Positions 35,589-44,234 of a stretch of 64,000 nucleotides of DNA are shown in pieces. Source of the stretch: Chitinophaga jiangningensis (GTDB taxonomy: Bacteria > Bacteroidota > Bacteroidia > Chitinophagales > Chitinophagaceae); contig NZ_FRBL01000016.1 in NCBI RefSeq assembly GCF_900142605.1, forward strand, positions 1 through 64,000, in the 5' to 3' direction. The translations under genes and the position numbers were made by a program. The stretch's first letter is position 1; each line of letters starts with the position of its first letter. Under the pieces are notes generated by a model. The model was given only the letters and a program-made list of their open reading frames with translations. It had not been told where the DNA came from and did not search any database.

Positions 35589-37258
35589 TGGTATCACTGA
35601 AAAAACTGAATAGGATGAAACTGATTAATAAACTGCGTGGATATAAAGTATGGGTGACTGCCGCACTGCTGATTGGCAGTATGAGCGCCTGTACAAAAAA
35701 TTTCGAATCATATAATACCGATAATACCGGGGTTACTGATGATCAGCTGGCCCCTGATTTCAATGTACTGGGACTGTATTTGAAATCTGCCGAAATGTCT
35801 ATTTACAACTTCTCCGGCGGAGGCGATCCCAACTCCTTCCAGGTGCAGCAAAACCTGAATGCCGACTGCTTTTCCGGGTATTTCATGTCGGCCACTCCGT
35901 TTGGCAGTGGTTTGAACAATATGAACTATTCACTGGTAAACGGCTGGAACGGTGAAGCCTATAAAGTAGGTTACCTCAACGTAATCGCTCCGCTTACCAA
36001 ACTGCGTAGCACCGGTATCGAAAAAAACTTCCCGGCTGTATGGGCGGTAGCGCTGATTACGAAAGTAACGGCCATGAGTCGCGTCACCGATATCTACGGG
36101 CCTATTCCGTATAGCCATGTGGGTGAGAGCAATACCAGCGTGCCATTTGATAGTCAGCAGGACGTTTATAAACGTTTTTTCCTGGAGCTGGACACGGCCG
36201 CCAATTACCTGCGCACGCAGATCAGCAGCGGTAAAGCGTTACCTTTCAACTTCGCACAGTTTGATGTGATTTACAACGGTAACTTTACCCAGTGGCTGAA
36301 GTTCGCTAACAGCTTACGCTTACGTCTTGCTACACATATTAACTATGCCGATAAAGCCCTTGCCAAATCAGAAGGGGAAAAAGCTTTGGACCCTGCTAAC
36401 GGAGGGCTGATTACTGCCAACGCGGATAACATGACCGTAAAGATCACCGGTGCATTTACCAATCCGCTGGTGTTTATTGCCACCGACTGGGCAGATACCC
36501 GCATCAATGCTTCTCTTGCCTGCTACCTCAATGGATACAACGATCCTCGCGTGAGTAAGTATATGGATAAGTCCACCGACCCTTCCTTTCCGAATCAATA
36601 CATCGGTATTCGTATAGGCAGCATCACCAGTGCCAATGCGAAAGATGATTATGTGAAATATTCCAACCTGAATGTAAACGATGGTGCCGTGCCTTCTTTC
36701 AGCAAGCAAACAGCAGTACAACTGATGACCGCCGCGGAAGTATATTTCCTCCGTGCAGAAGCTGCCCTCAATGGCTGGACGAACGCAGGTGCTGTGCAGC
36801 AGGCTTATGAAGATGGCATTGCCACTTCCTTTGCGCAATGGAATGTAAGCAACGCTGGTTATAAAGACGATAATGCGAGCGTGCCGGCAGCTTACGTAGA
36901 TCCGAAGAATCCTGTCAACAACGCACCAAGCCCTTCTTCCATCACCATCAAATGGAACGAAGCTGCTACGCCTGAACAGAAGCTGGAACGCATCATCACG
37001 CAAAAATGGCTGGCGATGTTCCCTGAAGGCCAGGAGGCATGGACGGAGTTTCGCCGTACCGGTTATCCAAAGCTGTTTCCAGTGGTGAACAACAACAGTG
37101 GCGGAACGATTAACACCGATCTGCAGATTCGCAGGTTGCCATTCCCGCAGAATGAATATAATACTAATCCACAGGCGGTGCAGGCGGCGATTCAGCTGTT
37201 GAGTTCACCCGCCGATAATGGTGGCACTAAACTGTGGTGGGATCAGAAACCGAGATAA
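35588..37258 (+). CDS. SusD/RagB-type nutrient-binding lipoprotein (SusD-like_2)
   Basis: Surface lipoprotein partner of the preceding SusC, overlapping it by one base. The 556-residue frame includes an alternative ATG at 35615 that gives a standard lipoprotein signal with lipobox MSAC (Cys26 from that start). Family features: NYNTDNTGVTDDQL near the mature N-terminus, FPAVWAVALITKVTAMSRVTDIYGPIPYS near residue 145 and a C-terminal AMFPEGQEAWTEFRRTGYP. This is the SusD-like_2 subfamily, often linked to non-glycan or mixed substrates. No enzyme gene is next to it, so the cargo is unknown. Confidence 0.92.
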   Translation: MVSLKKLNRMKLINKLRGYKVWVTAALLIGSMSACTKNFESYNTDNTGVTDDQLAPDFNVLGLYLKSAEMSIYNFSGGGDPNSFQVQQNLNADCFSGYFMSATPFGSGLNNMNYSLVNGWNGEAYKVGYLNVIAPLTKLRSTGIEKNFPAVWAVALITKVTAMSRVTDIYGPIPYSHVGESNTSVPFDSQQDVYKRFFLELDTAANYLRTQISSGKALPFNFAQFDVIYNGNFTQWLKFANSLRLRLATHINYADKALAKSEGEKALDPANGGLITANADNMTVKITGAFTNPLVFIATDWADTRINASLACYLNGYNDPRVSKYMDKSTDPSFPNQYIGIRIGSITSANAKDDYVKYSNLNVNDGAVPSFSKQTAVQLMTAAEVYFLRAEAALNGWTNAGAVQQAYEDGIATSFAQWNVSNAGYKDDNASVPAAYVDPKNPVNNAPSPSSITIKWNEAATPEQKLERIITQKWLAMFPEGQEAWTEFRRTGYPKLFPVVNNNSGGTINTDLQIRRLPFPQNEYNTNPQAVQAAIQLLSSPADNGGTKLWWDQKPR

Positions 37259-37291
37259 TTTTGAGAATAGATATATAACAAGTGTTAAGTG

Positions 37292-37322
37292 GCGCCTCAT
37301 TTTCTATGAGGCGCTTTTTTTT
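37292..37322 (+). terminator. Rho-independent terminator of the SusC-SusD cassette
   Basis: GCGCCTCAT (37292-37300) pairs with ATGAGGCGC (37306-37314) around a TTTCT loop and is followed by eight T residues. It ends the sigma-FecR-SusC-SusD unit. Confidence 0.92.
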
Positions 37323-37391
37323 CCCTGGAATAGACCTGTGCATTCGGCACTGGTCTATTCCAGGGCGTGGCGGGGCTGGTGCCCCGGCCAC
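37323..37391. repeat. Two further hairpins after the terminator
   Basis: CCCTGGAATAGACC (37323-37336) pairs perfectly with 37352-37365. GTGGCGGGGC (37367-37376) pairs with 37381-37391 apart from one bulged G, around a TGGT loop. With the terminator this gives three hairpins in a row, similar to the layout at 61-175. Confidence 0.75.
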
Positions 37392-37487
37392 ACCCTGGAG
37401 TTTGATGGTGATTTACCTACCTGTTGTAACTTTTACTGCCCACGTCCGTTTTAACAGGCAAACTCCCAAACCAAAATCATTGCTGCT

Positions 37488-37931
37488 ATGCGTACTGTTA
37501 AAGCTATCTTGTTGCTCAACGTATTATTATTCACGGCCTTCGGCTGTAAGAAATATGAAAAACCGAAGCCCGAAATCATTACCTGTATCAGTTTCGGTGT
37601 TTCCTGTGTCGCGGTGAAATATGTTGGTAAAAGTTGTCAGGATGTGATCCAGTTGGTAGACCCCAGGATGCAGGCGGGTTTTAAAAACTACACGGATACC
37701 ATCAGTAATGCTTTCTTTGGCGAACCGCTGAATCCACGCGCCATTCCGCATACCATGGGTGTTGTAGGACTACCGGATTCCGTAAAAGATGGCAACGTAT
37801 TTTACATGACGCTGAGTGGAATTGACTCTTCAAGTTATCACCCGGCAAATTGTTACAGTAATACCTTTATTGTTAAGTATGCTGCACTCAGCAAAACACC
37901 CTGCGCTCCAGGCACAGAGATTAAATACTAA
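37488..37931 (+). CDS. Small lipoprotein with several cysteines, unknown function
   Basis: I do not recognise a family. The 147-residue protein has a lipoprotein signal with lipobox AFGC (Cys near residue 20). Five more cysteines follow in the mature part (TCISFGVSC, KSCQDV, NCYSN, TPCAPG), suggesting disulfides outside the cytoplasm. It comes after the SusD gene but is separated from it by a strong terminator, so it is probably expressed on its own. Its stop overlaps the convergent chaA stop by 4 bp. It may be a periplasmic or surface accessory protein; no function can be assigned. Confidence 0.7.
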   Translation: MRTVKAILLLNVLLFTAFGCKKYEKPKPEIITCISFGVSCVAVKYVGKSCQDVIQLVDPRMQAGFKNYTDTISNAFFGEPLNPRAIPHTMGVVGLPDSVKDGNVFYMTLSGIDSSSYHPANCYSNTFIVKYAALSKTPCAPGTEIKY

Positions 37932-39037
37932 GGCACAATGGTGATAAACAGGTAAGTAGCCAGTATCACCAGCTGTACAATGCCCTGTAAAACGTTGGTC
38001 CGGCCTGCGCCAAATGAAATATTGATGGTAAAAAGTGAGAGTAACAGTAGTAAGGTGGACTTACCATCAATACCAAGTGTGACTTCAAAATTCATGACGT
38101 AGCACACGATGGCCACCGCCGGAATGGTGAGTCCGATACTTGCCAGGGCAGAGCCCAGTGCGAGGTTCAAACTGGTTTGCAGGCGATTGCGGGAGGCGGC
38201 GCGAATAGCGGCGAGTCCTTCCGGCAACAGGATCACAGCGGCAATAATAATACCTACCAGGCTCTTAGGAGCACCCAGGTCTACAACAATACCTTCGATG
38301 GTAGGCGACAATTTCTTCGAGAGCAATACCACCACAACCAGGGAAGCTAACAACAGCAACAGGCTGCAAACGGTAGTACCTGCGGATGGTGGCGATGCAT
38401 GAGCATCTTCGTCGCCTTTGGCCGCATCTTCCGGCAAAAAATAATCCCGGTGCAGTCCCGTTTGCACCGCTACAAAGCCACCGTATAAAACGAGCGAGAT
38501 AATGGCCACAAATATCAGCTGACTGCTGCTATACACTGGTCCCGCAGAGGTAGTGGTATAGTTAGGCAGCACCAGGGTTAATACGGATATAGCCGTGAGG
38601 GTAGTCAGCGCAGCGCTTACCCCCTGCTTGATGTACGCCTGCTCCTTGTATTTATAACCACCAATCAGTAACGACAACCCAATGATACCCGTGAGGATCA
38701 GCATGATGGCCGCAAACACCGTATCCCTGGCCAGGGTAGCACCTCCTGCGCTTTTTGATAACATCATGGAAACGATCAGTGATACTTCAATCACGGTAAT
38801 GGCTAATGCAAGAATCAACGTACCAAAAGGCTCTCCCACTTTATGCGCTACCACTTCGGCATGGTGTACTGCCGCCAGCACCGTAGCTATCAGCGAGGCT
38901 CCCATGATCACGGCAAACAGGCCGCTCTTATACTGCGATGCCAGTGCTAAGATGATCAGGCCCAGCATTGGACATATGATTGACCATAATGGCAGTGCTA
39001 TTTTCCAACGTTTATATAAAAAATGATTATACTCCAT
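37928..39037 (-). CDS. chaA: Calcium (sodium):proton antiporter, ChaA type
   Basis: Inner-membrane cation/proton exchanger of 369 residues with about 11 hydrophobic segments in two homologous halves. The two alpha-repeat motifs are clear: GEPFGTLILALAITVIEVSL near residue 67 and LLPEGLAAIRAASRNRLQTS near residue 275, each with the acidic residue needed for cation binding. A short acidic/His-containing cytoplasmic loop (EDAAKGDEDAHA) separates the halves. It is a single gene with no functional link to its neighbours. Confidence 0.94.
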   Translation of the reverse strand: MEYNHFLYKRWKIALPLWSIICPMLGLIILALASQYKSGLFAVIMGASLIATVLAAVHHAEVVAHKVGEPFGTLILALAITVIEVSLIVSMMLSKSAGGATLARDTVFAAIMLILTGIIGLSLLIGGYKYKEQAYIKQGVSAALTTLTAISVLTLVLPNYTTTSAGPVYSSSQLIFVAIISLVLYGGFVAVQTGLHRDYFLPEDAAKGDEDAHASPPSAGTTVCSLLLLLASLVVVVLLSKKLSPTIEGIVVDLGAPKSLVGIIIAAVILLPEGLAAIRAASRNRLQTSLNLALGSALASIGLTIPAVAIVCYVMNFEVTLGIDGKSTLLLLLSLFTINISFGAGRTNVLQGIVQLVILATYLFITIVP

Positions 39038-39385
39038 GGGGGTAAAATATGAATTCCCGCTTAAAGGGACATTAAAATGAAATTAGAACTGCTGAGCCTC
39101 CTGCGGCACTCCCGCAATTATATAGCACAATGCACAATCCGTACATCCGCTGTATTCCGCTGCTGCTTTACCTTTACATCCGGACTTTCATCCATCCTGA
39201 TAAACCATCGGTAATCAAAACAAAAATTTCCTGTACAGGTTCATTTACCGGCGGAAAAGAACGGACAGCACCAGTAATCAATTCTAAGGAGCGTTATTCG
39301 GAACCTGTTTATGACCCCATGGAGGATGCACCAAAAAGCACACAGCTCACACCGATGGTGACAGCTGCGCGCGGCAGGTGCATCC
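39038..39385. other. 348-bp non-coding gap between chaA and the M1 peptidase gene
   Basis: It holds the chaA promoter at its left end and the M1 peptidase terminator at its right end. An open frame of 91 codons (39130-39405, plus) has no recognisable domain and runs into the peptidase 3' end, so I do not call it. A 10-bp inverted repeat (39323-39332 with 39377-39386) encloses the terminator. I see nothing else. Confidence 0.6.
39333..39372 (-). terminator. Terminator of the M1 peptidase gene
   Basis: On the minus strand, CAGCTGTCACC and GGTGTGAGCTG form a hairpin with one internal mismatch region around an ATC loop, and GTGC plus five U residues follow (A-run 39333-39337). A longer 10-bp stem that includes the peptidase stop codon encloses it. 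Confidence 0.65.
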
Positions 39386-42241
39386 TTATTGCTTTTCTAC
39401 TGTGATGTAAAAATTTTCGTCATCCACCCCAACATCTTCCGCATTCATTTTTTTCAGTGTGGTGACTTTCCATTCCGCCTCCGGATACAGCCATCCACCT
39501 GGCTTTTCGCCGATGGTATATTTTACCGGCATATCAAATCCGGCTACAGTGCCTGCCCAACGGTATCGCAATTGCAATCCGCCGGCTACATTTTTAAGCG
39601 AGTATTCCAATCGGGGAATTGTGGTAAGTCGCAGGTATTGATCAAAGAAGGGTTTTAAATTCCTTTTCATTTGGTGAGATATAAATGCCTCCAGGGAATC
39701 GGAGCTGAGGGTCCTGTAACGATACTGGCGCTGAATATTGTTGAGGAGCGTGTACCAGGCACTGTCGCCGGGTAATAGCTGCCGCAGGGTATGTAACATG
39801 AGACTGGCCTTGGTATACATATCCCCGATGTCATAATGAATGTGATTTACATTATACACGCCTATCACCGGTTCCTTATTCAGCACGCCGGTTTTACTTT
39901 CCGCTACCGTGGCTGCTCCCACCGCTTTACCGAACAGCATTTCCGTCATCAGCACTTCCGCATAGGTGGCAAAGCCTTCGTGTATCCACATGTCGGCGAT
40001 ATCTTCGGAGGTAATGGCATTGCCCCACCATTCATGGGCCGACTCATGCCAGATAATTGATGGCAGTATCAGCAAACCAGTATCATTGAGTATTTTCCCA
40101 AAGCACACAATACTTTGGTGCTCCATAGGATACGGGCTTTCCACCAGTTTAAATCCATCCCGCGGAAACGGATAAGCCCCAAATGCTTTCTCAAAGGTGG
40201 CCAGCATTTGCTTTACCTCCGGAAACAGTTTACGGGCGCGTTCCAGGTGCATCGGCAGTACATAATAGTCCAATACCAGCGTATCACCGGTTATGCTACG
40301 GTACTGATCCGTAAAATGGCTGTACTTCCCTATGCAGAACGACACATTGTAGTTATTAACCGGGTACGTCACCCGCCATTCATAACGGGTACTGGTATCC
40401 CCCAGGTTTACCTTTGATAGCAGCTGACCGTTGGAGATCTCCGTATAGCCTGCCGGTACGGTAACGGCTATACGCATACTGTCCGGTTCATCGGACTGAT
40501 GATCCTTATTAGGCCACCATACACTCGCTCCCGATCCCTGGCATACCATCTGCGTCCATGGATTACCGGCAGGGTCCTTATCATATAGTATGCCGCCATA
40601 CATAGGCAGGCGGGCATCGCCTTCCTGGGGCTGGCCGTGGTACACGATGGTAACAGCTGATTGGCCGCTGATCAAAGTATCAGGCAGGGTAATAAACACG
40701 GCGTCGTATTCCCGGGTATAGCTGACCGGTGCATCCTTGTATAGCACACTGTCGATGACCATGTTTGCGTATAGGTCCAGCTGAAACCTGCTAAATGGTT
40801 GCATCACCCGGAACTGTATTTCATTACGTCCACGGATATATTTTTTTTCGGCAGATACGGATACATCCAGGTTATAAAAGGTAACGTCGTAGCAGGTACG
40901 AAACGGGGATAGCATACCCCGTAGGGTATCGCGACGGGTAAACCCATTCTCCCGGTTCGATAAGCGAATGCCGGGGACAGCCGCGGTGTCCTTAGTAGTG
41001 GTCAGCTTTACCGTATCAGGAATATCCGGCAGCAGGATATTGAAATTTTCCCAGAAGGCGGTATCATATCGTTGGGGAATGAGCTGCCCCACGGCAGCCG
41101 CCTTACTGGCCACACCGGCATCGAAAGGCTTCACACTGTCGGTGGAGATACCGGTAACCTGCAACAGGAAGTCGCCCTTCCAGGGTGCGTTATGTACCTG
41201 GCGGCTACGACTGTTTACTACTAACTCCCAATGGCGGTGTACCTGTTCCAGGTACCATTTGCCCTTATAGGGCTTGTATTGAATGGTGGTAATAGCATCC
41301 TGAAAGGTAAGGCTGGCTTTCATGAGGCGCGACATAATCGTGTATGCCACTCCTCCCATACCGTGTTTATTAATCCAGTTGGCACCATCCGGTGTGAGCG
41401 ACCAGACCACCTTCACGATGGCGAGTGTGGAGTCTTCCAGGTAAACCGTTCCCTTCGTAAGCGCTTTTTTATGTGGCTTGCGGGGCATGTAATCAACGAT
41501 GAGCAGCCGCCGGTCCCCTTCCATGATAGCCTCGCGATAAACAAACCTGTACAGGTAAAAATTATCCGGATTCAGGAATGAGCGTGGTGCGTCCGGTGAT
41601 TTTTGCAGGTCCTCCATGAGGGAGCTGTAAGCGGTATTGGTGATATTGCTGATCCAGTTGTAAAACCGCGGATCATCCCTTGGCGGCGTTTGGTGCTTGC
41701 GCCCTTTTACCAGCCGGATCTGATCCTGCTGGCCAGGCTGGCGATATACCTTAAAGATGTCCAGGACAGATTCGTTATAATTGAGGGTATCCTGCCCCAT
41801 TCTGATATCCTCCCGATAAAATGCGGATAGTCGTAACCGTGCGGTGTCGTAATTGGCAGGCATGCGGGCAATGGCTTTTTCAATGAGGGACTGCCCATTG
41901 GGTGTACTAATGATCACAGGGGCCAGCTCCATGGAGGCTTGTTCCAGGTTCACGTTCAAATGGCCGTCTTCCTGCGGCACAGGTATAACCACCCGGCGGT
42001 AGCCCATAAAAGTAATCACCAGTGAGTCGGGCCGGTCCCACAAGGGTATTTTCAGGAGGAAGTCGCCATGGCCATTAGCGGTAGTGCGGCTACTTTCATG
42101 CAGCGCCTGTACAGAGGCATAGGGTAATGGTGTTTGTTGCCGGGCATCCCGGATTTTTCCGGAAACCACCCGGAACGACTGTTGACTAAAAACCAATAAA
42201 CTACAAAGAGAAAATATCAGGGCCAGGCAATAAAATCGCAT
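39386..42241 (-). CDS. M1-family metallopeptidase with N-terminal regulatory extension
   Basis: A secreted zinc aminopeptidase of 951 residues. Signal peptide 1-20; a CarboxypepD_reg-like beta-sandwich (about 24-100); an unassigned region (about 110-365) resembling proteins that carry this domain elsewhere in the phylum; the M1 N-terminal beta-domain (about 430-640); and a catalytic domain with PYPMEHQ (the GxMEN-equivalent substrate motif), zinc motif WHESAHEWWGNA near residue 730 and the third ligand in WIHEGFATYAEVL. Bacterial M1 enzymes usually lack the first 400 residues, so this is an extended architecture. The membrane AraC regulator gene ends its own unit upstream. Confidence 0.93.
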   Translation of the reverse strand: MRFYCLALIFSLCSLLVFSQQSFRVVSGKIRDARQQTPLPYASVQALHESSRTTANGHGDFLLKIPLWDRPDSLVITFMGYRRVVIPVPQEDGHLNVNLEQASMELAPVIISTPNGQSLIEKAIARMPANYDTARLRLSAFYREDIRMGQDTLNYNESVLDIFKVYRQPGQQDQIRLVKGRKHQTPPRDDPRFYNWISNITNTAYSSLMEDLQKSPDAPRSFLNPDNFYLYRFVYREAIMEGDRRLLIVDYMPRKPHKKALTKGTVYLEDSTLAIVKVVWSLTPDGANWINKHGMGGVAYTIMSRLMKASLTFQDAITTIQYKPYKGKWYLEQVHRHWELVVNSRSRQVHNAPWKGDFLLQVTGISTDSVKPFDAGVASKAAAVGQLIPQRYDTAFWENFNILLPDIPDTVKLTTTKDTAAVPGIRLSNRENGFTRRDTLRGMLSPFRTCYDVTFYNLDVSVSAEKKYIRGRNEIQFRVMQPFSRFQLDLYANMVIDSVLYKDAPVSYTREYDAVFITLPDTLISGQSAVTIVYHGQPQEGDARLPMYGGILYDKDPAGNPWTQMVCQGSGASVWWPNKDHQSDEPDSMRIAVTVPAGYTEISNGQLLSKVNLGDTSTRYEWRVTYPVNNYNVSFCIGKYSHFTDQYRSITGDTLVLDYYVLPMHLERARKLFPEVKQMLATFEKAFGAYPFPRDGFKLVESPYPMEHQSIVCFGKILNDTGLLILPSIIWHESAHEWWGNAITSEDIADMWIHEGFATYAEVLMTEMLFGKAVGAATVAESKTGVLNKEPVIGVYNVNHIHYDIGDMYTKASLMLHTLRQLLPGDSAWYTLLNNIQRQYRYRTLSSDSLEAFISHQMKRNLKPFFDQYLRLTTIPRLEYSLKNVAGGLQLRYRWAGTVAGFDMPVKYTIGEKPGGWLYPEAEWKVTTLKKMNAEDVGVDDENFYITVEKQ

Positions 42242-42303
42242 ATTCTTTTTTTAGGGCAAATAAAGGATAACAGGGCTGCCTACCTACTCAAATCCGGATT
42301 TGA

Positions 42304-43443
42304 TCACTCCTTATCGGCTTCACCATGGCCCACTTCCGCGATTTGACGTAAATATTCGGTGGGCGATGTGCCGGTTTGCTGTTTGAATGCCCGCTGAAAA
42401 GTTGCCTGCGAGTTAAATCCTGATTCGAAGGCTACCCCCATCAGGGTCATATGCCCAAATCCGGGTTGCCGTACTTTCTGCTGGAAATCGGCAATGCGGT
42501 ATCCATTCACAAACTCATTAAAACTTTTATTTACATATTGATTTAATACCAGGGAGATGGTTTTGGCGGCTATGCCCGTATGTTTCGATAACAAGGCAAG
42601 ATTAAGCTCGGGCTGCAGATACAGTTTCTCCACTTCCATCGCATGCCGGAGCTGCGCTACAATGGCATCGGTGTTGGGTGGCGGTGTCACCCTAACGGCT
42701 GTACGCAGCTCTTCCGGTTTAGCAGGCGCGAGTAAACCCTTGATGCCAATGGTATAGAGCAAAGCTACCAGCGGTATGTAAACAGGGGCCCAGCCTACCA
42801 GGTCCAACAGCTTGTTGGACAACGATGGAATGACGTACGGCACAAGATAAATAAACCAGATGGCTTGAAAAACCAGAAATATCCCGATAAAGGTACGCAG
42901 CCAGCGGCCGTAGGATCCATTCCCGCTATGCACTTGCAGGTAACGGTAGGCTAATACTAGGTAAATAGTCACTGACATCCATCGCGGGATATCCGCATAT
43001 ACATTATAGGTATCAATAAAATTCCCCCATGGGGCGGGGCGGTTTGGGAGCAGGCCCAGCAGCACCCCGGAAAAGAAAATAATCGCTGCCAGCTGCCCAC
43101 CCACGTCTATTAATACCGGTGCAAAATGCCAGCGTTGCTGCTTTGTAAGCCTGAAGCCCGGCTCCAGCGAGGCCATGATATAAAAATACAACAACGGCCC
43201 TACCGGCATTACCAGCACGCCGGGAATAATCGCACATAATACGTTGATGACTACTGATATATTAAAGATGGGTAGTTCATTGATCAGCAGGTTAAAGCAG
43301 GCCAACCCAAAAATAGCCATCACCCAGGCCAGGAACCGGTTGGCAGGGCGCTTTCGGGCGCCTGCAAAAAGTAGTACAGTCAGTATGATTCCCTGCAATA
43401 CCCCCATCAGCAGGATGGTGTGGAATATACCTGTCGAGGTCAT
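42304..43443 (-). CDS. Membrane-bound AraC-family regulator
   Basis: A 379-residue protein with about seven hydrophobic segments in residues 1-245 (from HTILLMGVLQGIILTVLLF to VYIPLVALLYTIGIKGLL), then a cytoplasmic AraC HTH domain (about 265-370: LNLALLSKHTGIAAKTISLVL, MTLMGVAFESGFNSQATFQRAFKQQTG). This is the 7TM-HTH architecture common in Bacteroidota, which couples a membrane signal directly to DNA binding. It lies 62 bp upstream of the M1 peptidase on the same strand and may control it; that link is positional only. Confidence 0.88.
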   Translation of the reverse strand: MTSTGIFHTILLMGVLQGIILTVLLFAGARKRPANRFLAWVMAIFGLACFNLLINELPIFNISVVINVLCAIIPGVLVMPVGPLLYFYIMASLEPGFRLTKQQRWHFAPVLIDVGGQLAAIIFFSGVLLGLLPNRPAPWGNFIDTYNVYADIPRWMSVTIYLVLAYRYLQVHSGNGSYGRWLRTFIGIFLVFQAIWFIYLVPYVIPSLSNKLLDLVGWAPVYIPLVALLYTIGIKGLLAPAKPEELRTAVRVTPPPNTDAIVAQLRHAMEVEKLYLQPELNLALLSKHTGIAAKTISLVLNQYVNKSFNEFVNGYRIADFQQKVRQPGFGHMTLMGVAFESGFNSQATFQRAFKQQTGTSPTEYLRQIAEVGHGEADKE

Positions 43444-43476
43444 AGAACAAATATCCGTTTAGCTGAACTCTACCTT

Positions 43477-43508
43477 AAAAAAATACCGGGATGATGATCA
43501 TCCCGGTA
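43477..43508 (-). terminator. Rho-independent terminator of the second ECF sigma gene
   Basis: TACCGGGATGAT (43484-43495) pairs perfectly with 43497-43508 around a single-base loop; in practice the inner pairs open. On the minus strand seven U residues follow (A-run 43477-43483). It separates the sigma gene from the AraC-type gene. Confidence 0.88.
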
Positions 43509-43550
43509 ACGAATATACTAAGATATTGTTGCTTCAGATATTTACACTCT

Positions 43551-44141
43551 TTAGCACATTACGGTTTCCGAAGCGGCCATCTGCCGCCTTAAATTCATGA
43601 GTGCATAACGCACACGACCCAACGCTGTATTAATACTAATACCCACCGTTTGAGCCATCTCCCGGTAATTAAGCCCGGCGTAATACCGCAGGATCAATGC
43701 TTCGCGCTGTGCTGCAGGCAGCCGGTCCAGCATGTCCTCTATTTCCCGGTACCGCTCACCGGTGATGAGCCGCTGCTCCGGACTAAAATCCATGTAGTGC
43801 AGGCTGTCGCCAATGGCCTCATTAAAGCGGGTTACCACATTATGCCTGGTTTCGGCCTTCCGGAAATGGCTGATGCAAAAGTTATGGGCGATACGCACCA
43901 CCCAGGGGCAAAACCGGTTATTATCCGTATACTGCCCCGATTTCAAGGCATTGATAATCTTAATAAACACCTCCTGGAAAAAATCTTCTGCCAGGGCTTT
44001 ATCGCGTACCAGCAATACTATGGTTGTAAAAATCCTGTCCTTATGTCTGTACACCAACGTAGTAAAGGCCGGGTTATCGCCTGCTAAATACAATCGGACT
44101 AACTCCTGATCCGAAAGATGGTTATACTTCTGCATACACAT
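43551..44141 (-). CDS. ECF sigma factor, SigP-like
   Basis: A 196-residue ECF sigma-70 factor. Region 2: LVYRHKDRIFTTIVLLVRDKALAEDFFQEVFIKII and PWVVRIAHNFCISHFRK. Region 4: RLPAAQREALILRYYAGLNYREMAQTVGISINTALGRVRYALMNLR. The start N-HLSDQELVRLYLAGDNPAF and the GRxRYAL end recall the widely conserved Bacteroidota group that includes the T9SS-linked SigP of Porphyromonas; this is from memory of the family, not an alignment. No anti-sigma gene is adjacent, unlike the FecI/FecR cassette. It lies next to, and on the same strand as, the T9SS surface cluster, but hairpins separate them. Confidence 0.88.
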   Translation of the reverse strand: MCMQKYNHLSDQELVRLYLAGDNPAFTTLVYRHKDRIFTTIVLLVRDKALAEDFFQEVFIKIINALKSGQYTDNNRFCPWVVRIAHNFCISHFRKAETRHNVVTRFNEAIGDSLHYMDFSPEQRLITGERYREIEDMLDRLPAAQREALILRYYAGLNYREMAQTVGISINTALGRVRYALMNLRRQMAASETVMC

Positions 44142-44187
44142 ATTATCATACGATGAATGAATAGATTTTACTTCGAGGGAAATGAGG

Positions 44188-44207
44188 GTCCCTCTGGAAA
44201 GAGGGAC
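44188..44207. repeat. Hairpin between the collagen-like and sigma genes
   Basis: GTCCCTCT (44188-44195) pairs with AGAGGGAC (44200-44207). There is no T-tract on either side. It may be a weak terminator behind the collagen-like gene or a structure in the sigma leader. Confidence 0.5.
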
Positions 44208-44234
44208 TACCGTGTCTAAGATGTTATTTGTTGT

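Noticed and set aside
39323..39386. A cloverleaf-like fold suggesting a tRNA or riboswitch
   Set aside because: The inner hairpin with a U-run is explained by a terminator; no tRNA anticodon arm or T-loop sequence is present.
39130..39405. A possible 91-residue gene in the chaA-M1 gap
   Set aside because: No domain, no ribosome binding site, and it runs through the peptidase terminator into the 3' end of the peptidase gene.
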